DNA from: Pirellula sp. | GTDB lineage: Bacteria > Planctomycetota > Planctomycetia > Pirellulales > Lacipirellulaceae | Assembly (NCBI GenBank): GCA_013822725.1 | Contig: PNKX01000011.1 | Coordinates: 1-64,000, forward strand | Direction of reading: 5' to 3' | DNA: 64,000 nt | Part shown: positions 52,291 to 61,100 of the stretch, in pieces | Numbering within the stretch: the stretch's first letter is position 1 | Layout of the letters: the number at the start of each line of letters is the position of its first letter | Translations under genes and position numbers: made by a program | Notes under the pieces: generated by a model | What the model was told of the DNA's origin: nothing | What the model saw: the letters and a program-made list of their open reading frames with translations, nothing else | Databases searched by the model: none

Positions 52291-53946
52291 TTACTGCTCC
52301 TGCCGCGGACGGCTCTTCACTTCGGCGACAGCCTGCGCCTCGAACTCAACGGGACTTCGTCCTTCGTACAATTTCGCCACGGCTTCGATATCGGGCCGGA
52401 TGACGTCGATCAGCGGTTGCGGCTTGACGCCGATCCACAAGCAAGCGGCCGCCAGCGGGATGAGCGCTGCCAACTCACGGAGCGAGATGTCGCGAATCGG
52501 ACCATGGTGGCCTTGATCGTGGTCGTGGACGGCAGGTTCCTTTAACGAGCCGAAGAACACGAACTGCAGCATCGACAACAGATACCAGGCGCCGAGCACC
52601 AGTCCAGTCGCGCCGGCCGCCGCGTAGTAGGGGTTTCGCTTAAACATGCCGGCGAGCGATAACATTTCACCGGGGAAACCGTTGAGGCCCGGCAAGCCGA
52701 CGCTCGCCATGGCGATGAATACCATGCCGGCCGCCATCAGCGGCAGTCGACTCGCGAGACCGCCGAGGTCATCCATCATGCGAGTGTGATAACGCTCGTA
52801 GAACATGCCGACGATGAGGAACAACGCTCCGGTCGAGAGGCCATGGTTGACCATCTGCAAGACGCCGCCCGTCATTCCTTCGACGTTCAGGGCGAAGAGA
52901 CCCAACATGCAGAAGCCCAAGTGGGCGACGCTGGAATACGCGACAAGTTTCTTCACGTCACGTTGGATCAACGCACAGAGCGAACCGTAGACGATGCCGA
53001 TCACCGACAGAATCGCCGCCGCCGGCAGGCCGACCGTAAGACAGGCGTCGGGGAGCATCGGCAAGCAGAATCGCAGGAATCCGTAGGTGCCGAGCTTCAG
53101 CAACACGCCGGCGAGCAGGATGCTGCCCGCGGTCGCCGCCTCGACGTGGGCGAGTGGCAACCAAGTGTGGAACGGAAAGACCGGCACCTTGATCAGGAAG
53201 CCGACCGAAAGCGCCAGGAACGTCGCCACTTGCAGCGAGAAGGGCATCGGGTTCGCTTTGTACCAAGCCGCCAGTTCAGGCAGCGAGCAAGGCGAGGTGA
53301 GCCCTCCCTTGGCCGCGTAGCCGATTAGCGTAATCAATCCCAACAACGTCACCAAGCTACCGGCGAGCGTGTAAAGGAAGAACTTCACGGCCGCATAACG
53401 CCGCTGCGGCCCGCCCCAGATCGCGATCAGGAAAAAGAGCGGGATGAGCGTGAATTCGAAGAAGACGTAGAACAATACCGCGTCGAACGCGCAGAAGACG
53501 CCGATGACGCCGCTCTGCAGAATGAGCAGCGCGGCGTAGAACTCCGATTCGCGTTCGGTAATCGCATCCCAAGAACTCAGCACGCAGACGACGCCCAGTA
53601 GCGTCGTGAGCACGATCATCACGACGCTGACGCCGTCGAGGCCGAAGTGAAACTCGAGCTTGATCGCATCGGCGGCCGCTTCCGGAGTCGACGTGTCGCC
53701 GATGATTTCCCAGGTACGGCGATACTCGACCCGCGGGGCGATCGGCGAATCGCTGGCCGTGGCCCCCTGCTCAGCTTGCAACGTGCGGTAGTCGGCCGCC
53801 AACTGCAGCGACAAGGCAAGCGCAACTAGCGATCCCCCCAGCGCGATCCAGCGTGCGGAGCGTTGCTGAGAGACGCCTGAAAACAGGAGCAACAGCCCCC
53901 CGGCGCCCAGCGGGACCAGCAGCAAGATGAACAGGAGTTGGATCAT
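52291..53946 (-). CDS. nuoM: NADH-quinone oxidoreductase subunit M
   Basis: A 551-residue antiporter-like complex I subunit. Landmarks are FEFTLIPLFFLIAIWGG (conserved Glu), AVKFFLYTLAGSLVTLLGL (conserved Lys), KVPVFPFHTWLPLAHVEA, KLVAYSSVAHLGFCMLGLFA, and MVNHGLSTGALFLIVGMFYE. An insertion of about 60 hydrophilic residues follows the first span (LQAEQGATASDSPIAPRVEY), somewhat longer than in Escherichia coli. A proton-pumping role in the membrane arm is established for the family. Lies between nuoN and nuoL. Confidence 0.95.
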   Translation of the reverse strand: MIQLLFILLLVPLGAGGLLLLFSGVSQQRSARWIALGGSLVALALSLQLAADYRTLQAEQGATASDSPIAPRVEYRRTWEIIGDTSTPEAAADAIKLEFHFGLDGVSVVMIVLTTLLGVVCVLSSWDAITERESEFYAALLILQSGVIGVFCAFDAVLFYVFFEFTLIPLFFLIAIWGGPQRRYAAVKFFLYTLAGSLVTLLGLITLIGYAAKGGLTSPCSLPELAAWYKANPMPFSLQVATFLALSVGFLIKVPVFPFHTWLPLAHVEAATAGSILLAGVLLKLGTYGFLRFCLPMLPDACLTVGLPAAAILSVIGIVYGSLCALIQRDVKKLVAYSSVAHLGFCMLGLFALNVEGMTGGVLQMVNHGLSTGALFLIVGMFYERYHTRMMDDLGGLASRLPLMAAGMVFIAMASVGLPGLNGFPGEMLSLAGMFKRNPYYAAAGATGLVLGAWYLLSMLQFVFFGSLKEPAVHDHDQGHHGPIRDISLRELAALIPLAAACLWIGVKPQPLIDVIRPDIEAVAKLYEGRSPVEFEAQAVAEVKSRPRQEQ

Positions 53947-54036
53947 TCAGCCGTCGCTATCGTGAATTGAACTTATTTTATTCGAATCGTATGCGTCGCG
54001 TTCGTCGGCGTTTATTTGCAGAAGCTCAACAAACGA

Positions 54037-56019
54037 CTACTGATGAAAAAGCCCCAACATGTAACCCATACAAGCCAAAGCGCCGACCCACATCATCAAG
54101 GCGTAGTTCGAGACGTAACCAGTTTGCAACAACCGCGGGGCGGCGCTCAACAGTCGCGGCAAGGCGCCGACGCCGTCGACGATGCGGTCGATCACGTGAG
54201 TGTCGAACAGAAAACAGAGGTGGGCCAAGCCTCGCAGCGGCATCACCAGGATCGCCGTGAAGATCTCGTCTAGGAAAAACTTCCGTGACGACAAGTCGTA
54301 CAGAAAGTTCGCTCCCTGGCTCACCTTCGCCGGAAGTCCAGGATTCTTCACGTACATGAACCACGCGACCGCGATGCCGAAGAGGGCGATCAAGCCGCTC
54401 TGCACCATCAGGCCGATGTGGAAGACATGCTGCTCGATGGGCGTGAACCCGGGGGTATGTTCGAAGTAATGAGCAAAGAGGTGCGTCACGGCGACGGCGG
54501 CGCCGACGGTGAGGGCGCCAATCGCCAGGATCCGCAGCGGCCAGGCCATCGCCGGCGGCGCGTCGTGGGGATGGTGCCCCGCTTCGGGCGGCGTTCGCTC
54601 CGGGCCCCAGAACGTCATGAAGTACGCGCGGAACGTGTAAAACGCCGTCAGCAACGCGGTGAACGTCGCGATCCAATAGACCGCGGTAAAGATCGTGCCG
54701 TACTTCTCGCTGTGATGCCCCGCTTCGTGGAGGACGGCGAGAATCTCGTCCTTACTCCAGAAGCCGGCCAACAGCGGCACGCCTGCCAGCGCCCCGGCGC
54801 CGCAGAGGAAGGTCCAGTGCGTGACGGGGATCACCTTGCGTAGGCCGCTAAAGCGACGCATGTCGATGACGTCGCCCATCGAGTGCATCACGCTGCCAGC
54901 CGAGAGGAATAACAGCGCCTTGAAGACGCCGTGCGTCACGAGGTGGAACATGCCCGCCGTGGCGCCGGCGGTCGCCAGTTCCGCTCCAGCGGCGCCAACC
55001 CCGAGGGCCATGAACATGTACCCTAGTTGGCTGACCGTCGAATAGGCCAGCACGCGCTTGAGGTCCGTTTGCGTCAGGGCAATTAACGCGGCCACCAAGG
55101 CGGTGGTCGCTCCGATGCAGGAAATAAAAACCTGAGCCTGCGGGGCGTACATAAACAGCGGCGTGCTGCGGGCCACCAGGTAGACGCCGGCGGTGACCAT
55201 CGTCGCGGCATGGATGAGGGCGCTCACCGGAGTGGGGCCTTCCATCGCGTCGGGAAGCCACACATGCAGCGGGAACTGAGCGCTTTTGCCCATCGCTCCC
55301 ACGAGCAGGAGAAAGCAAATCGCGATCATGCGCGTCGGATGATCTTGGGCGATCAGCGACAAATTGTCGGCGTCGAACAGCACCTTAGAGAAATCCATCG
55401 ACCCGAAGGTATCCCAGATCAAAAAGATGCCGAGGATCAACCCCATGTCGCCGATGCGATTGACGACGAACGCCTTCTTCGCGGCGGCCGCCGCGCTTGG
55501 CTTCTGGAACCAGAACCCAATCAGCAGGTAGCTGCAGAGGCCGACTAATTCCCAGAAGATGAACAGTTGCAGGAAGTTAGCCGACAGGACCAGCATCACC
55601 ATCGAAAAAACGAACAACGACACGGCCCCGAAGAATCGCGGATAGCCTTTGTCGCCGTGCATGTAGCCGGCGGCGAAGATCGACACCAGGAAGCTGACGC
55701 TGGTGACCATCGTCAGCATGAGCGCGCTCATCGCATCGGCCCGCAGGTCGATCCGCACGTCGATCGTACCGACTTTCAGCCACGAGTAGCCGGTCGCCAT
55801 CGCGCCCATGACCGTCTCGTCGGCATTCTCGAACGTCGACGGCACGAGCTTCGTCACCAGCAGAATGGCGCAGACCATCGACGTGGCGAGCGCCAACCAA
55901 CAGGGCCAGTGGCTCCGCTCATGAAGCACAGTCTTGCCGAGCAGCGCGATCGCCAGCGCCGCCACGAGAGGAGCGCCCGGAATCAGCCACAGCACGAGAT
56001 GTTGAGTCGCAGGAGACAT
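54037..56019 (-). CDS. nuoL: NADH-quinone oxidoreductase subunit L
   Basis: A 660-residue distal antiporter-like subunit with the long C-terminal lateral helix region. Motifs are FWELVGLCSYLLIGFWFQ, AAKKAFVVNRIGDMGLILG, KSAQFPLHVWLPDAMEGPTP, LIHAATMVTAGVYLVARSTP, and RVLAYSTVSQLGYMFMALG. The C-terminal third (YTFRAYFMTFWG, then helices to residue 660) matches the family. It is essential for coupling electron transfer to proton pumping. Spacing is 90 bases to nuoM and 87 bases to nuoK; the latter gap contains GGTGATCGGT twice. Confidence 0.95.
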   Translation of the reverse strand: MSPATQHLVLWLIPGAPLVAALAIALLGKTVLHERSHWPCWLALATSMVCAILLVTKLVPSTFENADETVMGAMATGYSWLKVGTIDVRIDLRADAMSALMLTMVTSVSFLVSIFAAGYMHGDKGYPRFFGAVSLFVFSMVMLVLSANFLQLFIFWELVGLCSYLLIGFWFQKPSAAAAAKKAFVVNRIGDMGLILGIFLIWDTFGSMDFSKVLFDADNLSLIAQDHPTRMIAICFLLLVGAMGKSAQFPLHVWLPDAMEGPTPVSALIHAATMVTAGVYLVARSTPLFMYAPQAQVFISCIGATTALVAALIALTQTDLKRVLAYSTVSQLGYMFMALGVGAAGAELATAGATAGMFHLVTHGVFKALLFLSAGSVMHSMGDVIDMRRFSGLRKVIPVTHWTFLCGAGALAGVPLLAGFWSKDEILAVLHEAGHHSEKYGTIFTAVYWIATFTALLTAFYTFRAYFMTFWGPERTPPEAGHHPHDAPPAMAWPLRILAIGALTVGAAVAVTHLFAHYFEHTPGFTPIEQHVFHIGLMVQSGLIALFGIAVAWFMYVKNPGLPAKVSQGANFLYDLSSRKFFLDEIFTAILVMPLRGLAHLCFLFDTHVIDRIVDGVGALPRLLSAAPRLLQTGYVSNYALMMWVGALACMGYMLGLFHQ

Positions 56020-56106
56020 GCAGTTGATCTGGTCGGTGATCGGTGTCTGGTGATCGGTCTAGACGAAACTGAGCCAGCGGCGTGAACCGCCAAGCAGCCC
56101 AATTTC

Positions 56107-56604
56107 TCAATAATCGTCATCCGGCGGCGAGGGGGTCAGCACCTTGCGGGGATCGGTCGTCGTCGCAAGTTCGACCGGAAAATCATCGTCGATCTCCGGC
56201 AAACCGCCCGCCTTCGTCAGCCGCGGCGACGCCGGATGCTCTTCACGAACCACACGACTTTCCAACGGCTGAACTGGCTTGTCCCACTTCGGGAGGTCAG
56301 GCTCGCTCAGCTTGCTCCAAATGTCGACGTCGAGCGACTTTGTCCGCTGGTACAGCGACAACACGAGCGACAGCCCGAGGGCCGCTTCGCACGCGGCGAC
56401 GGTCAGCATGAAGATCGTGAACGACTGCCCTTCGAGGTTATTGTGCATCCGCCCAAAGGTAAGCAGCGTCAGCGAGACGCCGTGAAGCATCAACTCCACC
56501 GACAGGAAAATCAAAATCAAATTGCGGCGCGTGACGAAGCCGATGCCGCCCAAGACGAACAGCGCGGCGCCAACCGCCAAATAACAACCCGAATCAGCGG
56601 TCAT
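56107..56604 (-). CDS. nuoK: NADH-quinone oxidoreductase subunit K with long C-terminal tail
   Basis: A 165-residue subunit. The first 100 residues are standard NuoK: three spans with FVLGGIGFVTRRNLILIFLS, VELMLHGVSLTLLTFGR, and FTIFMLTVAACEAALGLSLV with the conserved membrane Glu residues. The last 65 residues (SLDVDIWSKLSEPDLPKWDK onward, ending PSPPDDDY) are an acidic, Pro-rich extension absent from typical NuoK of about 100 residues. Its stop region and tail are intact and in frame. Its ATG overlaps the nuoJ stop by four bases (56601-56604). Confidence 0.93.
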   Translation of the reverse strand: MTADSGCYLAVGAALFVLGGIGFVTRRNLILIFLSVELMLHGVSLTLLTFGRMHNNLEGQSFTIFMLTVAACEAALGLSLVLSLYQRTKSLDVDIWSKLSEPDLPKWDKPVQPLESRVVREEHPASPRLTKAGGLPEIDDDFPVELATTTDPRKVLTPSPPDDDY

Positions 56605-57335
56605 ATCGTTCCTTCGGCCCTCCGCGGCGCGATCGCGATGGCGCCAATGCCGGCCACGAGGAGCAGCGTTCCTGCAATTTCTACGGCGTAGAGATAGTCG
56701 CCGAACAGCGAGAGACCCAGCGCCCGCAGCGAATCGACTTTGTTGAGTTCACTGGGCTGGCTAAATGGATTCGCCGCCGCCTCGGCGGTCAGCGCGGGCC
56801 CCGTCTCGGGAGCCGGCGCACTCTTTTGCCAAACCTGAAAGTTCCAGAGCAACGCCGCGAGCATCAGCCAACTGGCGACGATCGACATGATCGGCGTCCG
56901 GGCGCGGTAGTCGTAAAAGCTCCGCCCCTGCTGTTGAGCGAGCATGATCACGAACAGGAACGTCACGATGATGGCGCCGGCGTAAACGATGATCGTCGCC
57001 GCGGCCAGAAACGGCGCCGCTTGCATCATGAACAAGCCGCAAGTGCCCAGCGTGGCGAGCGCGAACCACAAAGCCGCATACACCGGCTCGCGGCTGGTGA
57101 CCATCAATACGCCGCTAAGCAGCGCCGAGGCGGCGAACATCCAGAACAGAATCTTGTTGGTGACGTCGCCTCCCGGACCGCTAAACATCGCCACGGCAGC
57201 GATCAGTCCAGCCGAAGCGAGAAACGAGCCGAGGACGCGCAGCGCCCCGGTTCGCGGCGACGTGGCGAGCCACATGCCGACCGCGCCGGCGGCCAGCGAT
57301 CCGTACAACATTCCTTGAACAGCCGAGTCGCTCAT
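56601..57335 (-). CDS. nuoJ: NADH-quinone oxidoreductase subunit J
   Basis: A 244-residue membrane subunit, longer than the usual 165-190. The conserved NuoJ core starts near residue 60 (KILFWMFAASALLSGVLMVT, REPVYAALWFALATLGTCGL, QAAPFLAAATIIVYAGAIIV with the functional pi-bulge region, TFLFVIMLAQQQG). Two additional N-terminal hydrophobic segments (about 5-50) precede it. A hydrophilic loop and a final span (EIAGTLLLVAGIGAIAIAPR) follow. Overlaps nuoK by four bases and lies six bases after nuoI. Confidence 0.93.
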   Translation of the reverse strand: MSDSAVQGMLYGSLAAGAVGMWLATSPRTGALRVLGSFLASAGLIAAVAMFSGPGGDVTNKILFWMFAASALLSGVLMVTSREPVYAALWFALATLGTCGLFMMQAAPFLAAATIIVYAGAIIVTFLFVIMLAQQQGRSFYDYRARTPIMSIVASWLMLAALLWNFQVWQKSAPAPETGPALTAEAAANPFSQPSELNKVDSLRALGLSLFGDYLYAVEIAGTLLLVAGIGAIAIAPRRAEGTI

Positions 57336-57341
57336 CGTTGG

Positions 57342-58025
57342 TTATCGCGCCGTCCCGGGATCGTCGAAGGGATTGGGATTGTTATAGGTGTGGATGGTAC
57401 CGGGCGCCGTCGACTGCGCCGAGCGGTCGCCCGGAGTCACTTGCGTCGCCGGCGCGACGGTTGGCAGCGAACCAAATTCGGCCGCCGGACCGAGCTTGCC
57501 GCGACGGGTCCGGAGCGGGTCGCGCGGGTCGTCTTTCGTCTTGTCGTAGACGTCGAGCAACTTCTCGCGGTCGTACATCAGTTCGGCGCGGGTCTCGCCC
57601 GTCAGATCGTAGATGTGCGTCAGTTCGATCGCATCGACAGGGCACGCCTCTTCGCACATGCCGCAGTAGATGCAACGGAGTTCATCGAGCACGAACGTCG
57701 CCGGAAACTTATCGCGGTCGGGCCAATCGGGCGGCGCCGCCGACGCTTCGATCGAAATGCAGTCGGCCGGGCAGGCGGTTGCGCAGAGCATGCAGGCGAC
57801 GCACTTCACGCGGCCTTTCTCGTCCCGATTGAGCCGATGGACGCCGCGGTAATGCAGCGGCAACACCGGCTTCTCTTCCGGGTATTGCTGCGTCACCGGT
57901 TGGTAGTTCGTGACGTGCTTGATGGTCGTCTTCAGACCGTCGAAGATCGCCGGGAGAAACGTCATCTCCCAGAAGCCCATTTCGGGCTCCTCGATCCAAA
58001 TCACGTCTTCTTTTGCAACAGCCAT
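57342..58025 (-). CDS. nuoI: NADH-quinone oxidoreductase subunit I (2x 4Fe-4S)
   Basis: A 227-residue iron-sulfur subunit that carries electrons from the hydrophilic arm toward quinone. Two ferredoxin motifs are complete: CVACMLCATACPADC and CIYCGMCEEACPVDA. The N-terminal amphipathic part (FLPAIFDGLKTTIKHVTNYQ, HYRGVHRLNRDEKGRVKC) is standard. About 65 residues beyond the core form an extended tail rich in Pro, Thr and Asn, longer than in Escherichia coli. Spacing is 50 bases after nuoH. Confidence 0.95.
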   Translation of the reverse strand: MAVAKEDVIWIEEPEMGFWEMTFLPAIFDGLKTTIKHVTNYQPVTQQYPEEKPVLPLHYRGVHRLNRDEKGRVKCVACMLCATACPADCISIEASAAPPDWPDRDKFPATFVLDELRCIYCGMCEEACPVDAIELTHIYDLTGETRAELMYDREKLLDVYDKTKDDPRDPLRTRRGKLGPAAEFGSLPTVAPATQVTPGDRSAQSTAPGTIHTYNNPNPFDDPGTAR

Positions 58026-58075
58026 GGCGTCTGCGGTTTATGTCTTGAGTCGTTGAGGCGAAAGCGGTCGATCGT

Positions 58076-59278
58076 TTAGGTCACCAAGTGATGCGACAAC
58101 TCCACGGCGCTCGGCCGATGGCGGATCTCCGCTCGCTTGAACCCGACGCTGATGACGCCGGCTATCACGAACAAGCCAATCGAAATCGGCCCGAGCAGCC
58201 AGCGATCCCAACCGAATTGCAACACCGTCATCACCGCGAGCATATTCGCCAGCGACAGTGGAATGAGGGCCTTCCACGACAGGTTCATCAGTTGATCAAA
58301 GCGGAACCGCGGAATCGTCCAGCGGAGCAGCATGATCAACACGATCACCATGAAGACCTTGGTGAGCAGCACCAGCAGCATGACGATCCAGGCGCCAGTG
58401 TAGGTCGACTCCGGAGTGGCGATCCAAGGAAAATGCCAGCCGCCGAAGAACAAGATGACCGTCAGGAAGCTCGTCGTGATGACGTGCGTGTATTCGCCCA
58501 GGAAGAACAGCGCGAACTTCATCGCGCTATACTCGGTATGGAAACCGCCGACCAATTCTTGTTCGCACTCAGAGAGGTCGAACGGCAGCCGGTTGGCTTC
58601 GGCCATCGCGCTGGTGAAAAAAATCAAACAGGCAAGCGGTTGGGTCCAGAAATACCAGTTCCAGAACCCGCCCGTGGCCTGCTGCGTCAGAATCTTCTCG
58701 ATGTCGAGCGTGCTGCCGAGCAGGGCGATGCCAAGGACCGACATGCCGAGCGGAATTTCGTAGCTGATCACCTGGGCGCTGGCCCGCAACGAACCGAGCG
58801 CACTGTATTTATTGTTCGAAGCCCACCCGCCGAGGATCACGCCGTACACGGCAAGGCTCGTCACGGCAAAGATGAAGACGATGCCGATGTCGACGCCAGG
58901 GGCGATAATGAACCGCAGGAACCAGGGGACGCCCTCGACGCCGACAGGGCCGTACGGCACCACCGCGAAGGCTAGCATCGTGGTGAGCAGCCCAATGCCC
59001 GGCGCCGCGAGGAAGAGGACCTTGTCGGCGTTCGCCGGAATGACGTCTTCCTTCAGCAAAAACTTGGCGCCGTCGGCAAAGGGCTGAAAGATGCCCATCG
59101 GGCCGACGCGATTCGGACCGCGGCGATCTTGCATCCATGCCGACAGCTTACGCTCGAGCAGAATCAAATACGAAATCACCCCCAGCATGGCGCCCACCGC
59201 GGCCACAATGGCCACGAGGGTGATGAGCAGGTTTTCCGGGATGTATTCGAAAATCTTGTCCATACGTCCGTCAGGCAT
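58076..59278 (-). CDS. nuoH: NADH-quinone oxidoreductase subunit H
   Basis: A 400-residue membrane subunit forming the quinone chamber and the junction with the peripheral arm. Landmarks are LERKLSAWMQDRRGPNRVGP, GIFQPFADGAKFLLKEDVIP, LGGWASNNKYSALGSLRASA, QVISYEIPLGMSVLG, and NRLPFDLSECEQELVGGFHT with EYSAMKFALFFLGEY. ATG 59278 is used; ATG 59263 (MDKIFEYIPEN) is an equally good start. It follows nuoG by 49 bases. Confidence 0.95.
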   Translation of the reverse strand: MPDGRMDKIFEYIPENLLITLVAIVAAVGAMLGVISYLILLERKLSAWMQDRRGPNRVGPMGIFQPFADGAKFLLKEDVIPANADKVLFLAAPGIGLLTTMLAFAVVPYGPVGVEGVPWFLRFIIAPGVDIGIVFIFAVTSLAVYGVILGGWASNNKYSALGSLRASAQVISYEIPLGMSVLGIALLGSTLDIEKILTQQATGGFWNWYFWTQPLACLIFFTSAMAEANRLPFDLSECEQELVGGFHTEYSAMKFALFFLGEYTHVITTSFLTVILFFGGWHFPWIATPESTYTGAWIVMLLVLLTKVFMVIVLIMLLRWTIPRFRFDQLMNLSWKALIPLSLANMLAVMTVLQFGWDRWLLGPISIGLFVIAGVISVGFKRAEIRHRPSAVELSHHLVT

Positions 59279-59327
59279 TCAACCTGACACGCCTTCAATT
59301 TCTAAAGTGCGAACCCGAAATTCTGCT

Positions 59328-61007
59328 CTATGCCTTCACGACCACGTGGGGTTCCGGCGCGCCATGCTCGTTCAGCAACACGCCAAAGTCACTCAGCGAG
59401 CCTTGGGCGAAGGCTGCAAATGCCGGAATCTTCTCCGCCATTTCCTTCCGCACCGCGGCCGCGTTAAACAACCCGCGACGACCAGTGAGGTCCCACAGAA
59501 TCCGGCCATCAGGCCGCGTTCCATCGGGTCCGCGAATCGCTCGACCAATTTCTTGGGCGAGTCCCTTATAGTTCACAAAGCTCCCGTCTCGCTCGGCGAA
59601 TGAACCGCCGGTGAGCATGAAGTCGGCCCGGTCGCTGATCGCCGACGGCATGAAGTCTTGCAGGATCACCAGCGCCGCTTTGCCGAGGCCCGTCGCTTGC
59701 TGCGGTTCGAGCCAGCCAGTCGGATCGCCGCCGACGAGGTAAATCGCTTCGAGTTTGCCCGCGGCCCCGTCGGCCGCCAGATCGCCGAGCGTCGTCGCCG
59801 CGCCGGCAAAGTGATTCAGCACCATCTGCACGCCGCGACGATTCGGCGCCTTCTCGGCGCGAATCGTGAACTTCACCGGCTCCATCGGTTTGCCGTAGAA
59901 GTCCTTCGGGTAGGTGTCGTCTTCGCCGACCGTCTTCACTGGCCCCAGGGCGAGTTTCACCTTCGGCGACAGGCCGCGGAGGTAGCTCGCCAGCATGTAG
60001 GCTTCTTCGACCGTCATCCACGGCGAGAATACGGCCGCGCACTTTTCAGGAGCCTTGGCCACCGCCTTCGTCAGCGCCTTTTGCAGCGACGGAATAATAT
60101 CGTCCCAGTCGCGTGTGCGGACTTCGCCATTCTTGCGGCGAGCCGGGAACGTGAGCCGCTGATCGCTGTGGATGTACTTCCAGCCGAACCGGCCTTCGTC
60201 GCACATGAAATCGCCCTGCGACATCGGATTCGACCGCGGCGTCAGGCGATAGAGTTGATCTTCGTTCTGGTCGACGTCGACGCTGCAGCCGGTGCTGCAA
60301 CCGGGGCAGACGCTTTTGGTCGTCTTCAGCCACCAGACGCGCTGCTGATACAAGAAGTCCTTGCTGCAGAGGGCGCCGACCGGGCAGAGATCGACGACGT
60401 TGCCCGCAAGCTTGTTGTCGCACGGGATACCGGGGAAGATGTCGATCTGCTCCGCCGAACCGCGCGACACGACCTGCAGCTCCGACGTGCCGCTCACCTC
60501 GCGGGTGAAGCGGACGCAACGGGTGCACATGATGCAACGATCGGTGAAGAGCGTAATGTTCTCGCCGATGTGATCCTTGTCGGGCTTGATATTCTTCGGC
60601 TCTTGCAGCCGGCTGTAGCCGCGACCGTACTTGTAGCTGTAATCCTGCAGAAAGCACTCGCCCGCTTGATCGCAGGTGGGGCAATCGAGCGGGTGGTTCA
60701 GTAACAGGTATTCGAGCGTCGCCTTCTGAGCCGCCTTCACCTTTTCGCTGTCGGCGATGACGACCGTTCCCTCTTTCACCGGCGTCTGGCAGCCGGGAAC
60801 GAGCTTCGGCTGCATCACCACGGTGCCGTCCGGCTTCGTGTCGCCCACCTCGACCAGGCACATGCGGCAACTCGCCACGACCGACAACGCCGGGTGCCAG
60901 CAGTAGGAGGGAATCTCGTAGCCGATCCGCTGCGCCGCCTGGATGCAGTTGAGCTGCTCCCCGGGCTTCAGTTCGAGCGGTTGGTTGTTGATGATCGCCG
61001 TGGGCAT
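59328..61007 (-). CDS. nuoG: NADH-quinone oxidoreductase subunit G (short form)
   Basis: A 559-residue iron-sulfur subunit, clearly shorter than the 900-residue Escherichia coli form. The N-terminal ferredoxin domain has cysteines in YCWHPALSVVASCRMCLVEV. The His/Cys cluster motif is HPLDCPTCDQAGECFLQDYS. A 4Fe-4S pair follows (DRCIMCTRCVRF and VDLCPVGALCSKDF), then the molybdopterin-oxidoreductase-like entry with CPGCSTGCSV. The molybdopterin-like domain is reduced. A GAGGAG ribosome-binding sequence lies eight bases before the ATG, one of few clear Shine-Dalgarno sites in the window. Confidence 0.94.
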   Translation of the reverse strand: MPTAIINNQPLELKPGEQLNCIQAAQRIGYEIPSYCWHPALSVVASCRMCLVEVGDTKPDGTVVMQPKLVPGCQTPVKEGTVVIADSEKVKAAQKATLEYLLLNHPLDCPTCDQAGECFLQDYSYKYGRGYSRLQEPKNIKPDKDHIGENITLFTDRCIMCTRCVRFTREVSGTSELQVVSRGSAEQIDIFPGIPCDNKLAGNVVDLCPVGALCSKDFLYQQRVWWLKTTKSVCPGCSTGCSVDVDQNEDQLYRLTPRSNPMSQGDFMCDEGRFGWKYIHSDQRLTFPARRKNGEVRTRDWDDIIPSLQKALTKAVAKAPEKCAAVFSPWMTVEEAYMLASYLRGLSPKVKLALGPVKTVGEDDTYPKDFYGKPMEPVKFTIRAEKAPNRRGVQMVLNHFAGAATTLGDLAADGAAGKLEAIYLVGGDPTGWLEPQQATGLGKAALVILQDFMPSAISDRADFMLTGGSFAERDGSFVNYKGLAQEIGRAIRGPDGTRPDGRILWDLTGRRGLFNAAAVRKEMAEKIPAFAAFAQGSLSDFGVLLNEHGAPEPHVVVKA

Positions 61008-61100
61008 TACAAACTCCTCGCCCGCATGGGGAGAGGCTGCGTGGTTGGTGTCTCGTTCGGTCTCGGTCCGGCTACAAAACTTGCTTGGTGAACGTGGCTG

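Noticed and set aside
56826..58079. 417-codon plus-strand frame opposite nuoJ and nuoI
   Set aside because: It is antisense to conserved complex I genes and without motifs.
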